Origin: an uncultured bacterium
GTDB taxonomy: Bacteria; Verrucomicrobiota; Lentisphaeria; Victivallales; UBA1829
Length of the DNA stretch: 64,000 nucleotides
NCBI GenBank assembly: GCA_949292215.1
Contig: CASEYW010000123.1
Span: forward strand, 34,135-98,134
Reading direction: 5' to 3'
Position numbers and translations under genes: made by a program. This document shows positions 9,701 to 16,791 of the stretch, one piece after another. Numbering within the stretch: the first letter of the stretch is position 1; the number at the start of each line of letters is the position of its first letter. The notes under the pieces were generated by a model, which saw only the letters and a list, made by a program, of their open reading frames with translations, searched no databases and had not been told where the DNA came from.

Positions 9701-10818
9701 GCGGGGTTGAAGACAAACGAATTTTTACCGAATTTTGAAACGGTAGAATCAATTGCAAAGCGTTTGAGCGCTGAACGGGAATACTGAGCGCCGCCTTCCT
9801 GCCAGCGCCAGTAGCGGAATCCCTGTTCAAAACTGGGATTCGGGAAGAGATTGCGAGTCGGGGAAAGCGGCAGATGCAGGGCGTCCTGCGCCCAGAGATC
9901 GTTTCCCTCCACCGGCGGAGGATGACCGGAGCTTGAAACAGCCGCCGCTCCGAAGTCAATGAGCAGACTACCCCGTGGGGTCCTGTTGTTGAGCATGAAT
10001 CCCAGGTTTGTCCGTTTCCAGGCATAGGATTCGGTGGCGCTTCCGCTCAGGTTCGAGCCGGAGGTGATTGAGAAACCGTTCTCCCGGGAAGACGGATTGT
10101 AGTCCAGACGCTTCAGAACGCCGGTCCAGATGCGGAGCCGGTTCCCATCCTTGCTTTTCAGAACGGATTCGGAGGTATACGAAAGAGGCTTCCCGTTGAT
10201 TTGCAGAGTTTGCCGGCGGTATTCCGGAATTTCGAAGTAGAGGATGCATCCCTGCATGAGAGCTCCCTTTTCCTTGAATTCCGCACACTCTTTTTCCGTA
10301 CAGCCGATGTCCCAGCTCAATTCGATCCGGCTGTTTCCGAGGGATTTCAGACAATAGGAAAATTCGGTATTTCTGCCGTCAGGCAGCGTATACGGTTTTT
10401 TCCACTGGATGGTCCCGGTGTTCCTGTCATACAGAAGTTTTATCTTGTCCTGCTGATAATTCTGGGTAAACCCGATCCATTTTCCCTCGGCATTGCGATA
10501 TGATCCGGCAAAGAGAAACGAAAAGGCATACCGTTTATTGAGAAAGAGGGAAATGGCATAATCCCGGTCGCCGGTCATCCGCTTTGATGCGAATTCCCGG
10601 ATGGCGAGACTCTTGTTTCCGACCCGCAGAGAGGGAGAAAGTATCGAACGTTTTGTTTTAGAGTCAATGAACGATTTCACTTCCAGTTCCGGATTCTGGC
10701 GGACCGCCTTCTTTACTTCGAACGGCGGTATGAAATCCGGTCCGTTTCCCTCGGCACGGGAGAATGGAACCAGAGTGCAGAGCAGAATGGGAACAAACGA
10801 AAAAAACATGGGTTTCAT
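6739..10818 (-). CDS. Large secreted multidomain glycosidase with CBM domains (module B)
   Basis: The 1359-aa product has a signal peptide (MKPMFFSFVPILLCTLVPFSRA). The ATG at 10818 is chosen over one 66 bases upstream because AAAGG lies 7 bases before it. After a beta-rich N-terminal part, a CBM4/9-type jelly roll begins at NLFPNPSFEQGF (about 323) and ends near 480. A clan GH-A-like TIM barrel follows; the probable acid/base Glu is in FGTEEE (about 727) and the probable nucleophile in FLNEGGGG (about 841). The C-terminal 200 residues resemble a family 9 carbohydrate-binding domain. It shares this whole plan with the 56115-60059 product. It lies 22 bases after a pseudopilin. Substrate is unknown. 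Confidence 0.82.
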   Translation of the reverse strand: MKPMFFSFVPILLCTLVPFSRAEGNGPDFIPPFEVKKAVRQNPELEVKSFIDSKTKRSILSPSLRVGNKSLAIREFASKRMTGDRDYAISLFLNKRYAFSFLFAGSYRNAEGKWIGFTQNYQQDKIKLLYDRNTGTIQWKKPYTLPDGRNTEFSYCLKSLGNSRIELSWDIGCTEKECAEFKEKGALMQGCILYFEIPEYRRQTLQINGKPLSYTSESVLKSKDGNRLRIWTGVLKRLDYNPSSRENGFSITSGSNLSGSATESYAWKRTNLGFMLNNRTPRGSLLIDFGAAAVSSSGHPPPVEGNDLWAQDALHLPLSPTRNLFPNPSFEQGFRYWRWQEGGAQYSRSALKRFAIDSTVSKFGKNSFVFNPAQYGVSAPMSFSLPGRKGQLYTISFYAKAEKEGASIRFALSSRKQGGQFPRSYTERSKPYPLTAEWKRFSTTFTSDGSPVAVVIGANGLGGKVWLDGIQYERGDKATEFVSSPLEGVLKTSHPDNNIEYGTPIQAKFDVSGKEGVSGSAEFILMDFYKKVLWRKTLPVQAGKSVDLPFDSLGLAPGPGLLQVRYVVSGMKPYYDFYRFSLIRSLNASHATKDLYGALFATTMFRTEERLDLMQRFGFGGSTSYGEGRIRNPLGYELRKKYHVTDYTHCVNSVLSLSSKNWNLRTQNPDYRLMMQLDSRIWRTPEQAKEVGPILETYSDEIVKRVEDLAYRSAKEHPYVRVWSFGTEEEILMPCIVKRRDYAEFSKLQRAVYRGVKRGNPKALVMPSGGTSGYGKIRGKDAVEGYLKATPDIKWDAIAIHPYGAVDGTQGNEDLDEAIQQLITSVAKFGYGPETPLFLNEGGGGGPCLWGDGPDYTYSGGQPSYDLGLHEFLHAALLARQYIICLKYWPRIPHYNTWQTDHRTLLDLNLTPSAFLFGINTLGRLLAKPEFLADIRPASGMRGYAFRDDRGNGVAALWCTNDDVERGVIRGPVMRVKFNGEIPELFDLMGKQYSVKPGPDGWTDLRLTPAPLFLRTRNPERLVSALKNAEVLGAGASLQISFKPDLSGKISALITNLTGRTQSGTLFLGSAAHPFKVDGNRTTMLSLPESLSPRSGEIFRKKLSYRLIQPGTAELAGEWDMDYFYVPQINGPPDWTKIPAIRMTNLYRPEINLKRTPGGHPGDLSALFRAAWDQENFYLRIEAEDDLFQVDDPAFWSSAEAKKRHLYRLDGALEVYFDCGANGRLRKGGFDLDDYRYDFCTGNREGASGPGLVCRLREVFQEYAGGPNMPSREEAAKKIRCDFQRISKTKYVYTITFPQRYLEPMRLQKGTVAGFALYLHDRMDDGTMGNKGMSLATAPGAHCDASPHLWPLMILAGSM

Positions 10819-10840
10819 GAAAGAGCCTTTCGTCAGAAAA

Positions 10841-11611
10841 TTATTGTTTGAAGCCTGCAAGGAAAGCGTTCCGGTTGTTTTCATCGCTGCTGGAAATTCC
10901 GTTTTGATCCGGAATGGTCAGCAGCTTCAGGAAATCAGCATTGCCGACGTGCCCATCCGCGTAAACAATGTTTCCCACAGATTTCATCGGCGGCGTGACG
11001 GTCATTTCCGTTGTTTTCCGCGGATCAAGTCCGTTATGACGGTATTGAACCTGAAGTGCTTTGTTGAGAGTCCCATAACTCGTTCCGGTATCTGCAAGAT
11101 AAATGGCTTTGGCAGGAGAAAAAATAGCAACAACCCTACGGGTAGAATTCAATGTGCCCTCCGGAGCGCTCGCATCGCCGGTTAGAAACTGGTTCACTCC
11201 ATAATGAGTGCTTTGAAATTTATCTGAAACACCGGCGACAGGCCCCCAGGAAACGGGTCTGGTTTCGGACGGACAGCGGAAAAAGCCCCCGTCGCGGGAA
11301 CTCCAGTGCAGTCCATAGGAACGGTTTTCAAACCCGGGAGTATATCCGGCAATTCGAAACTGCCATAGGGACGCAAATTCTGTCGCAAGTCCCGACACAC
11401 CGGTGCTCATCTTGCTGGGGTTGATCCAGCCGTCGTTATCGCCGGAATACGCGATCATGGCAAATCCGATCTGTTTCAGTTTAGATGCGCAGGAGATGGT
11501 TTTAGCCTTCTCTCTGGCAGACTGAAGAGCAGGCAGCAGCAGTCCTGCCAATATGGCAATGATTACAATAACGATGAGGAGCTCTATCAATGTGAAAAAT
11601 TTTTCTTTCAT
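10841..11611 (-). CDS. Pseudopilin-like protein with prepilin N-terminus (module B)
   Basis: The 256-aa product begins [20 protein letters not shown], giving a very short leader before the pilin helix and LLPAL. The residue before the helix Phe is itself Phe, not Gly. The conserved cysteines are in TISC and RCPSE, and a DGHV motif lies near the C-terminus after a longer than usual spacer from the His. I chose the ATG at 11611 because AAAGGA lies about 8 bases upstream; the in-frame ATG at 11620 touches that site. It is the first gene of a two-gene operon with the 1359-aa enzyme, driven by a promoter flanked by direct repeats. Confidence 0.88.
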   Translation of the reverse strand: MKEKFFTLIELLIVIVIIAILAGLLLPALQSAREKAKTISCASKLKQIGFAMIAYSGDNDGWINPSKMSTGVSGLATEFASLWQFRIAGYTPGFENRSYGLHWSSRDGGFFRCPSETRPVSWGPVAGVSDKFQSTHYGVNQFLTGDASAPEGTLNSTRRVVAIFSPAKAIYLADTGTSYGTLNKALQVQYRHNGLDPRKTTEMTVTPPMKSVGNIVYADGHVGNADFLKLLTIPDQNGISSSDENNRNAFLAGFKQ

Positions 11612-11652
11612 AGGGCACATCCTTTCAGACACCTGTTGTGATCTTTTTCTCA

Positions 11653-11681
11653 ATTATAGCATAGAAGACGGAAACCCGGAA
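11653..11681 (-). promoter_or_regulatory. Activator-type promoter of the module B pseudopilin operon
   Basis: On the minus strand a consensus -10 TATAAT (11658-11653) has only a poor -35, TTCCGG (11681-11676), at 17 bases. A good -10 with a poor -35 is typical of promoters needing an activator, and an AraC gene is divergently encoded next to it. Confidence 0.6.
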
Positions 11682-11718
11682 TGTTCTATCTGCCCAAAAA
11701 CATGTCAGATGTGACCAT
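11682..11718 (-). promoter_or_regulatory. Candidate AraC binding site: 21-bp-period direct repeat touching the -35
   Basis: Read on the minus strand, ATGGTCACATCTGACA (11718-11703) and TTGGGCAGATAGAACA (11697-11682) match at 10 of 16 positions (pattern nTGGnCAnATnnnACA) with a 21-bp offset. The inner copy ends exactly at the -35 box. AraC-type activators commonly bind direct repeats with this period beside RNA polymerase. Binding by the divergent regulator is inference. Confidence 0.5.
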
Positions 11719-11724
11719 TTTTAT

Positions 11725-11753
11725 TTGACATTTCAGAAAATATCCTATATGAT
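11725..11753 (+). promoter_or_regulatory. Promoter of the AraC regulator gene
   Basis: A consensus -35 TTGACA (11725-11730) and a -10 TATGAT (11748-11753) are separated by 17 bases, ending 26 bases before the regulator ATG. It is divergent from the pseudopilin promoter. Confidence 0.7.
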
Positions 11754-11779
11754 ATACTGAAGTCAAAAGGAAATATCGC

Positions 11780-12673
11780 ATGATAAAAATGACACGGGAT
11801 TTGAATTACCGGACGGAACGGCTTCTGGTCTATCGCCGAAATTCCCTGTTCCGGGCAGGTACGAGCCGGGAATTTTTTCAGGAACCGTCGGTTCGTCCGA
11901 ACATCGGTGTTTATACACCGTCCTTCACCTATATTCTGTCGGGAACAGGAGAATATGTGCAGAAGGATAACGGAAGAAAATATCCGTTTCATCCCGGGAC
12001 ACTTATTCTGAAAAATCCCGCACTGCTTTACGACCAGTTTCATGACCGGGGACTCTATGTTGACAAATATATCGGGATGCCGTCGGAACTGTACTCATTT
12101 TTCATGAACTGTTCGGATTGTCCGCGGGAGATGCTGGTACGGGATATCGGAGTTGACAAGCCCATCTGCCGGAAATTCGACGAGCTGATCGACGAGCTGC
12201 GGTTTGAAAGCGAAACGCGCATCCTACTTGCGATGATGCATCTTTCTGAATTCGCCATGTCGCTACTCCTTCCGCGCGATACGACATTGACGCTCTACCG
12301 GAACGAAATGGAGGAGGCAATCCGGCTGCTGGAGAAGGATTTCCGTGAGAAGGTCACGCTCCAGCAGCTTGCGGATGCCGCCGGCATGAGCCGGACCAAT
12401 TTCCGCCGGATCTTCAAGGAGTATTACGGTATCGCGCCGATGGAATACCGGCTCCGGAAAAAACTGGAACTGATCGTAAGCACGATGCGTTCCCAGCGTC
12501 TTTCCGTGAAGGCGATTGCGGAACGGTTCGGCTATCCCGACGCCTTCTCCTTTTCCCGGCAGTTCAAACAGTATTCGGGCATGTCGCCGAAAGCGTTTTA
12601 TCAGAAAATGGAGCAGAAGGAACGGCAGACCGGAGATCCCGTCCGAGGGAGCTCGGACGGCACAATCCCGTGA
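11780..12673 (+). CDS. AraC-family transcriptional regulator
   Basis: The 297-aa product has an N-terminal cupin-like sensor part (about 15-160, with YILSGTGEYVQ and FHPGTLILKNPALLY). A C-terminal double helix-turn-helix follows at about 175-280: LQQLADAAGMSRTNFRRIFKEY, then VKAIAERFGYPDAFSFSRQFKQY and the ending YSGMSPKAF. AAAGGA lies 9 bases before the ATG. It faces away from the pseudopilin-glycosidase operon and is its likely sugar-dependent activator. The last residues are low in structure, and the gene's 3' end contains a strong GC hairpin. Confidence 0.9.
   Translation: MIKMTRDLNYRTERLLVYRRNSLFRAGTSREFFQEPSVRPNIGVYTPSFTYILSGTGEYVQKDNGRKYPFHPGTLILKNPALLYDQFHDRGLYVDKYIGMPSELYSFFMNCSDCPREMLVRDIGVDKPICRKFDELIDELRFESETRILLAMMHLSEFAMSLLLPRDTTLTLYRNEMEEAIRLLEKDFREKVTLQQLADAAGMSRTNFRRIFKEYYGIAPMEYRLRKKLELIVSTMRSQRLSVKAIAERFGYPDAFSFSRQFKQYSGMSPKAFYQKMEQKERQTGDPVRGSSDGTIP
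12639..12660. terminator. Strong GC hairpin between converging genes, possible terminator
   Basis: CCGTCCGAG (12639-12647) and CTCGGACGG (12652-12660) form a perfect 9-bp stem with a GGAG loop. It lies in the last codons of the AraC gene, just before the convergent SGNH hydrolase gene. No T run follows on either strand, so intrinsic termination is uncertain. Confidence 0.4.
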
Positions 12674-12692
12674 AGAGGGCGCGTTGCAATGC

Positions 12693-13394
12693 TCATTTGT
12701 TTTGTTCCGGTCCGACGTACCGGTCGAAAATGGGCAGAAGAGCGGCTCCCCAGACCTCGTATCCGGCATAGGAGAGATGGCATCCGCCGCGGAAGAGCGC
12801 CTCGTTCTGAGATCCGTCTGGATTCTGGAAACGTTCCGTAAGATCAAGGCGCAGGACATTGCGGCGTCCTTTGAGCTTTTCCGTGACGATTGCGTTTGTC
12901 CGGGTGACTTTCTGTGCCAGTTCCGGTCCGCCGTCGCTTCGGGGGAAAACCGCCATGGAGACGATGAGGCTTTCCGGAGAAAGCTCCTGAAGTTTGTCGA
13001 TCACCGCCAGAATTCCGTCTGCGGTATCCTCGGGCGTATCGCCGGGATAGTTTGCCGTTCCGGTCAGGTTGTTGGTTCCGATGTTCAGAACGACGACTTT
13101 CGGCTTCTGATTTTCGAAATGACCGTGCTCGAGACGCCAGAGAACATTTGGTGTGCGGTCCCATCCGAATCCGATGTTCAGAACATTCCGCCGGGAAAAC
13201 AGGCGGTCCCAGACGGGTCCCCCGTGTGAATTCGGAATCGCGGCGGAATCCCAGAAATGGGTAATGGAATCGCCGATGAACACAATGTCAGCGCGGCGTG
13301 CTTTTGCCTGTTTGCAGCAAAGACGGTAGCGTTCGTCCCAGTCGTAGCTGTCCCGTTCAAATTTCGGATATGGTGTACAGGATATTTTTGGCAT
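12693..13394 (-). CDS. SGNH/GDSL-type esterase
   Basis: The 233-aa cytoplasmic product has the SGNH blocks: GDSIT with the nucleophilic Ser near residue 41, a Gly in NIGFGWDR, GTNN for the Asn, and the late His in CHLSYAGY. Such enzymes remove acyl or acetyl groups from glycans, lipids or small molecules. The Asp normally three residues before the His is Gly here (GGCH), so the triad may lack its acid. The ATG at 13394 was chosen because GGGAGA precedes it and because upstream ATGs fall inside the promoter -10 region. It is monocistronic and divergent from the CDP-sugar operon. Confidence 0.85.
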   Translation of the reverse strand: MPKISCTPYPKFERDSYDWDERYRLCCKQAKARRADIVFIGDSITHFWDSAAIPNSHGGPVWDRLFSRRNVLNIGFGWDRTPNVLWRLEHGHFENQKPKVVVLNIGTNNLTGTANYPGDTPEDTADGILAVIDKLQELSPESLIVSMAVFPRSDGGPELAQKVTRTNAIVTEKLKGRRNVLRLDLTERFQNPDGSQNEALFRGGCHLSYAGYEVWGAALLPIFDRYVGPEQNK

Positions 13395-13421
13395 GATGCT
13401 GTTCTCCCTTTGTTTTTCCAT

Positions 13422-13450
13422 ATTATAAAGTCGATTTGCAGTGGAGTCAA
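13422..13450 (-). promoter_or_regulatory. Promoter of the SGNH hydrolase gene
   Basis: On the minus strand, -35 TTGACT (13450-13445) and -10 TATAAT (13427-13422) are separated by 17 bases. The start site would fall near 13415, which supports the downstream ATG at 13394. Confidence 0.75.
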
Positions 13451-13486
13451 GCAAAAAGAAAAAATTCATTTTCCACCGGATTTGAT

Positions 13487-13514
13487 TTGAATCTGCCACG
13501 CACACCCATATATT
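13487..13514 (+). promoter_or_regulatory. Promoter of the CDP-sugar operon
   Basis: A -35 TTGAAT (13487-13492) and -10 TATATT (13509-13514) have a 16-base spacer and lie 32 bases before the first ATG. It is back to back with the SGNH hydrolase promoter. Confidence 0.55.
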
Positions 13515-13546
13515 ATCTTAACTTGGATACAGAGAGGATTCCGGTA

Positions 13547-14368
13547 ATGCAGCAGGAGAACACAAAAGATGAAATGCCTCCCGTCATGATTTTGTGCGGA
13601 GGACGTGGAACCCGCCTGATGGAAGTCACGGAGCTTTTGCCGAAACCAATGGTGGAAATCGGTGAGCAGCCGATCATCTGGCATATTATGCGTTGTTTTG
13701 CCGCATTCGGAGTCAAACGTTTTATTCTTTGTCTTGGATACAAAAAAGAAAAATTCATTGATTATTTTGTGAATTACCACATCCGGACGATTGATGTGAC
13801 GATCAAACTCGGTCACGATCCCGGTATTCTTTATCACGGGAATTCCGAGGCGGACGACTGGCAGGTCACACTTGCCGGAACCGGACTGGATTCCATGACC
13901 GGCTGTCGCGTGTTCCGCGCATCCCGCTACCTGAAGGATTCCGACCGGGAGTTCTTTCTGACTTACGGGGATGGACTGGCGGACATCAATATCGCCACTC
14001 TCCTGAAGTTCCACCGGGACCACGGAAGGCTTCTGACCTGTTCCGCGGTCCATCCCGCTGGACGTTTCGGCGCCATGAACATTGTCGGAGGGCTTGTCCG
14101 CGGCTTTGAGGAGAAACCGGCAAAACCGGAGGGGTACATCAACGGCGGTTACATGGTCGTCAACCGCGAATTTATTTCCCGATATCTTTCCGACGATCCT
14201 GCGCTGAGCTTTGAAAAGGAACCGATGCTTGCTGCCGTCAACGATTCCCAGATGGTGCCGTTCTGCCATGAAGGATTCTGGCAGTGCATGGATACTCCCC
14301 GGGAATATCAGTTGCTGAATGACCTCTGGAAACGCGGAAACGCCCCTTGGACCGTCAACTGGAGATGA
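13547..14368 (+). CDS. rfbF: Glucose-1-phosphate cytidylyltransferase
   Basis: The 273-aa product makes CDP-glucose from glucose 1-phosphate and CTP, the entry step to CDP-3,6-dideoxyhexoses. It has the nucleotidyltransferase signature VMILCGGRGTRL with ELLPKPMVEIGEQPIIWHIM, the metal-binding YGDGLADI, and the family-typical GFWQCMDTPRE near the end. The ATG at 13547 follows AGAGGA by 8 bases; upstream in-frame codons lie before the promoter start site. It ends 3 bases before the dehydratase gene and is first in a six-gene operon. Confidence 0.93.
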   Translation: MQQENTKDEMPPVMILCGGRGTRLMEVTELLPKPMVEIGEQPIIWHIMRCFAAFGVKRFILCLGYKKEKFIDYFVNYHIRTIDVTIKLGHDPGILYHGNSEADDWQVTLAGTGLDSMTGCRVFRASRYLKDSDREFFLTYGDGLADINIATLLKFHRDHGRLLTCSAVHPAGRFGAMNIVGGLVRGFEEKPAKPEGYINGGYMVVNREFISRYLSDDPALSFEKEPMLAAVNDSQMVPFCHEGFWQCMDTPREYQLLNDLWKRGNAPWTVNWR

Positions 14369-14371
14369 GAT

Positions 14372-15460
14372 GTGTTTGCAGAGATCTATCGCAACAGAAG
14401 GGTGCTGATTACCGGGCATACCGGATTCAAGGGCTCCTGGCTCTCCGCCTGGCTGACTCTTGCCGGGGCCAGGCTCTGCGGTGTTTCGCTGGCAGACCGG
14501 ACACAACCCTGCCATTATGATCTGCTCAATCTTCCCGGATTCCGCTCCGAAGTGCAGGATATTCAGGACTTTGAAGGTGTGAAGCGGATCATTGAAGATT
14601 TTCAGCCGGAAATCATTTTTCATCTGGCGGCGCAGCCGCTTGTCCGTTACTCCTACGCCCATCCTCTGGAAACGTTTCGAACGAACATTCTTGGTACCGC
14701 CAATCTGCTGGAAGCCGTAAAAACAATAGAGTCTGTTCGTGCATTTGTTGCTGTGACGAGCGATAAATGCTATGAAAACCGGAACCTCGACCGCGGGTAT
14801 CGTGAAGAGGATCCCATGGGTGGATACGATCCCTACAGTGCTTCGAAAGGGTGTGCGGAGCTTGTAATTGCTTCCTGCCGTCGTTCTTTCTTTCCTCCTG
14901 AAAAATACGGGCAAACCCACCATCTGCTGCTTGCGAGCGCTCGTGCGGGGAATGTCATCGGCGGTGGAGACTGGGCGGAAGACAGGCTTGTACCGAATCT
15001 GATGCACTCTGCTTCTGTCGGAAAGGTGGAACCGCTCCGGAATCCGAACGCCGTGCGGCCATGGCAGCATGTTCTGGAATCGCTTTCTGGATATCTCCTT
15101 TTGGGACAAAGACTTATGGAAGGAAAAACGGAAGCAGCCTCTTCCTGGAATTTTGGTCCTGACGAAACAGATACCTATACGGTTCTGGAAACCGCCGAGG
15201 CACTGCGGACTTACTGGAATCAAGTCCGTTTTCGTCCTGCTCCGGACAACGGTCCCCACGAAGCCGAAAAACTGAAACTCAACTGCGACAAAGCTCACAG
15301 GGAACTTGACTGGCATCCGGTCTGGACGACGGATCAGGCTTTTGAACAAACAGCCTCCTGGTACCGGGACTATTACATAAGTGGTAAGATCAACACAGAC
15401 AAGGACTTGAAGAAGTACCTCCGCGATGCGGAAAGAAAAGGCCTGATATGGATGAAGTAA
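14372..15460 (+). CDS. rfbG: CDP-glucose 4,6-dehydratase
   Basis: The 362-aa SDR-fold product should convert CDP-glucose to CDP-4-keto-6-deoxyglucose using bound NAD. It shows the dinucleotide motif GHTGFKGSW at residues 15-23, the catalytic VTSDKCYEN, and the YxxxK pair in YSASKGCAE. The start is GTG, preceded by GGAG. The last 13 bases overlap the next gene, which indicates tight coupling. It matches the usual size of about 360 residues. Confidence 0.93.
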   Translation: MFAEIYRNRRVLITGHTGFKGSWLSAWLTLAGARLCGVSLADRTQPCHYDLLNLPGFRSEVQDIQDFEGVKRIIEDFQPEIIFHLAAQPLVRYSYAHPLETFRTNILGTANLLEAVKTIESVRAFVAVTSDKCYENRNLDRGYREEDPMGGYDPYSASKGCAELVIASCRRSFFPPEKYGQTHHLLLASARAGNVIGGGDWAEDRLVPNLMHSASVGKVEPLRNPNAVRPWQHVLESLSGYLLLGQRLMEGKTEAASSWNFGPDETDTYTVLETAEALRTYWNQVRFRPAPDNGPHEAEKLKLNCDKAHRELDWHPVWTTDQAFEQTASWYRDYYISGKINTDKDLKKYLRDAERKGLIWMK

Positions 15461-16791
15461 AAGAAAAAGAACTCCGGAAAGAGATCCTGGAAAAAACAGC
15501 GGAATATTATCGCCAGATTCTGAAACCGCAGCAGAATATGCCCTTTATCTCCGGAGATACCAAAATCCCATATGCCGGACGTGTTTTCGATGAAACCGAG
15601 ATTGAAAATCTCGTGGAATCCGCTTTGGATTTCTGGCTTACCTCCGGACGTTTTACACAGCGCTTTGAAAAAAAACTGGCAGAATTCCTTGGCGTGGAAT
15701 CGGTGTTGTTTGTCAATTCCGGTTCTTCAGCCAACCTGTTGGCTTTCATGACGTTGACATCTCCCCTTCTGGAAGAGCGTAGAATCCGGCGCGGTGATGA
15801 AGTGATTACCGTTGCAGCGGGATTCCCCACTACGGTAGCGCCGATTCTGCAATATGGAGCGGTTCCCGTCTTCCTTGATGTCGATCCTGCTACCGCGAAT
15901 CTGGATCCCACCGGCCTCCACGCTGCGCTTTCGAAAAAAACAAAAGCGGTCATGCTCGCGCATACACTTGGTAATCCATTCCAGATCAAAGAGATAAAGC
16001 AGTTTTGTGATGAGAACGGCCTCTGGCTGATTGAGGATAACTGCGATGCGCTCGGTTCCAGATTCGCCGGACGACTTACCGGTACATGGGGAGACCTCGG
16101 GACTTCAAGTTTTTATCCTCCCCACCATATGACGACCGGAGAAGGCGGAGCCGTATATATGAACGACCCTCTGCTTCGAAAAATCGCTCTTTCTCTTCGC
16201 GACTGGGGACGTGACTGCTGGTGTCCTCCCGGGTGTGACAACAGCTGCGGATGTCGTTTCAGCCGTCACTGGAATCATCTGCCAGACGGTTATGATCATA
16301 AGTATGTCTACAGCCATTTCGGATTTAACCTGAAAGCCACCGACATGCAGGCTGCCGTTGGATGCGCACAACTGGAAAAACTGGATTTGTTCATTCGAAA
16401 ACGCAAGGAAAATTTCAACAGGCTCTTCGACGCATTGAAGGATCTGCCGCAACTGCGCCTGTTTTCCCGCTATCCGGAAAGTGATCCCGCATGGTTTGGT
16501 TTTCTTATGACACTTACATCGCGTGCGGACTTTACAAGAAATGAATTTGCCGCATTTCTGGAAAAACATGGTGTTCAGACGCGTAACCTGTTTGCGGGCA
16601 ATCTGATACGCCATCCTTGCTTTGAAACGCTGACGGAAGGTGTCGATTACCGGATCGTCGGAACACTGAAGAATACAGATGTCTTCATGAAGGATGCTTT
16701 ATGGATTGGGGTCTATCCGGGAATGAGTCCGGAAAAACTGGATTATATGATTGAAACCGTCAGGTCATTTTGTCTGGGAGGCGGCAAATGA
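15448..16791 (+). CDS. rfbH: CDP-4-keto-6-deoxyglucose 3-dehydrase (E1)
   Basis: The 447-aa product belongs to the DegT/DnrJ/EryC1/StrS aminotransferase-fold family. The internal-aldimine Lys is replaced by His (PPHH, residues 226-227, in PHHMTTGEGGAV), the known hallmark of the E1 dehydrase that uses PMP rather than PLP. A cysteine-rich segment RDCWCPPGCDNSC carries the ligands for the [2Fe-2S] cluster of this family. It removes the 3-hydroxyl to give the 3,6-dideoxy-4-keto sugar. E1 normally needs a flavin/iron-sulfur reductase partner (E3), which is not in the window. It overlaps both neighbours. Confidence 0.93.
   Translation: MDEVKEKELRKEILEKTAEYYRQILKPQQNMPFISGDTKIPYAGRVFDETEIENLVESALDFWLTSGRFTQRFEKKLAEFLGVESVLFVNSGSSANLLAFMTLTSPLLEERRIRRGDEVITVAAGFPTTVAPILQYGAVPVFLDVDPATANLDPTGLHAALSKKTKAVMLAHTLGNPFQIKEIKQFCDENGLWLIEDNCDALGSRFAGRLTGTWGDLGTSSFYPPHHMTTGEGGAVYMNDPLLRKIALSLRDWGRDCWCPPGCDNSCGCRFSRHWNHLPDGYDHKYVYSHFGFNLKATDMQAAVGCAQLEKLDLFIRKRKENFNRLFDALKDLPQLRLFSRYPESDPAWFGFLMTLTSRADFTRNEFAAFLEKHGVQTRNLFAGNLIRHPCFETLTEGVDYRIVGTLKNTDVFMKDALWIGVYPGMSPEKLDYMIETVRSFCLGGGK

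Noticed and set aside
13466..15349. A 627-codon open frame on the minus strand
   Set aside because: It runs antisense through rfbF and rfbG, which have clear motifs and ribosome sites.
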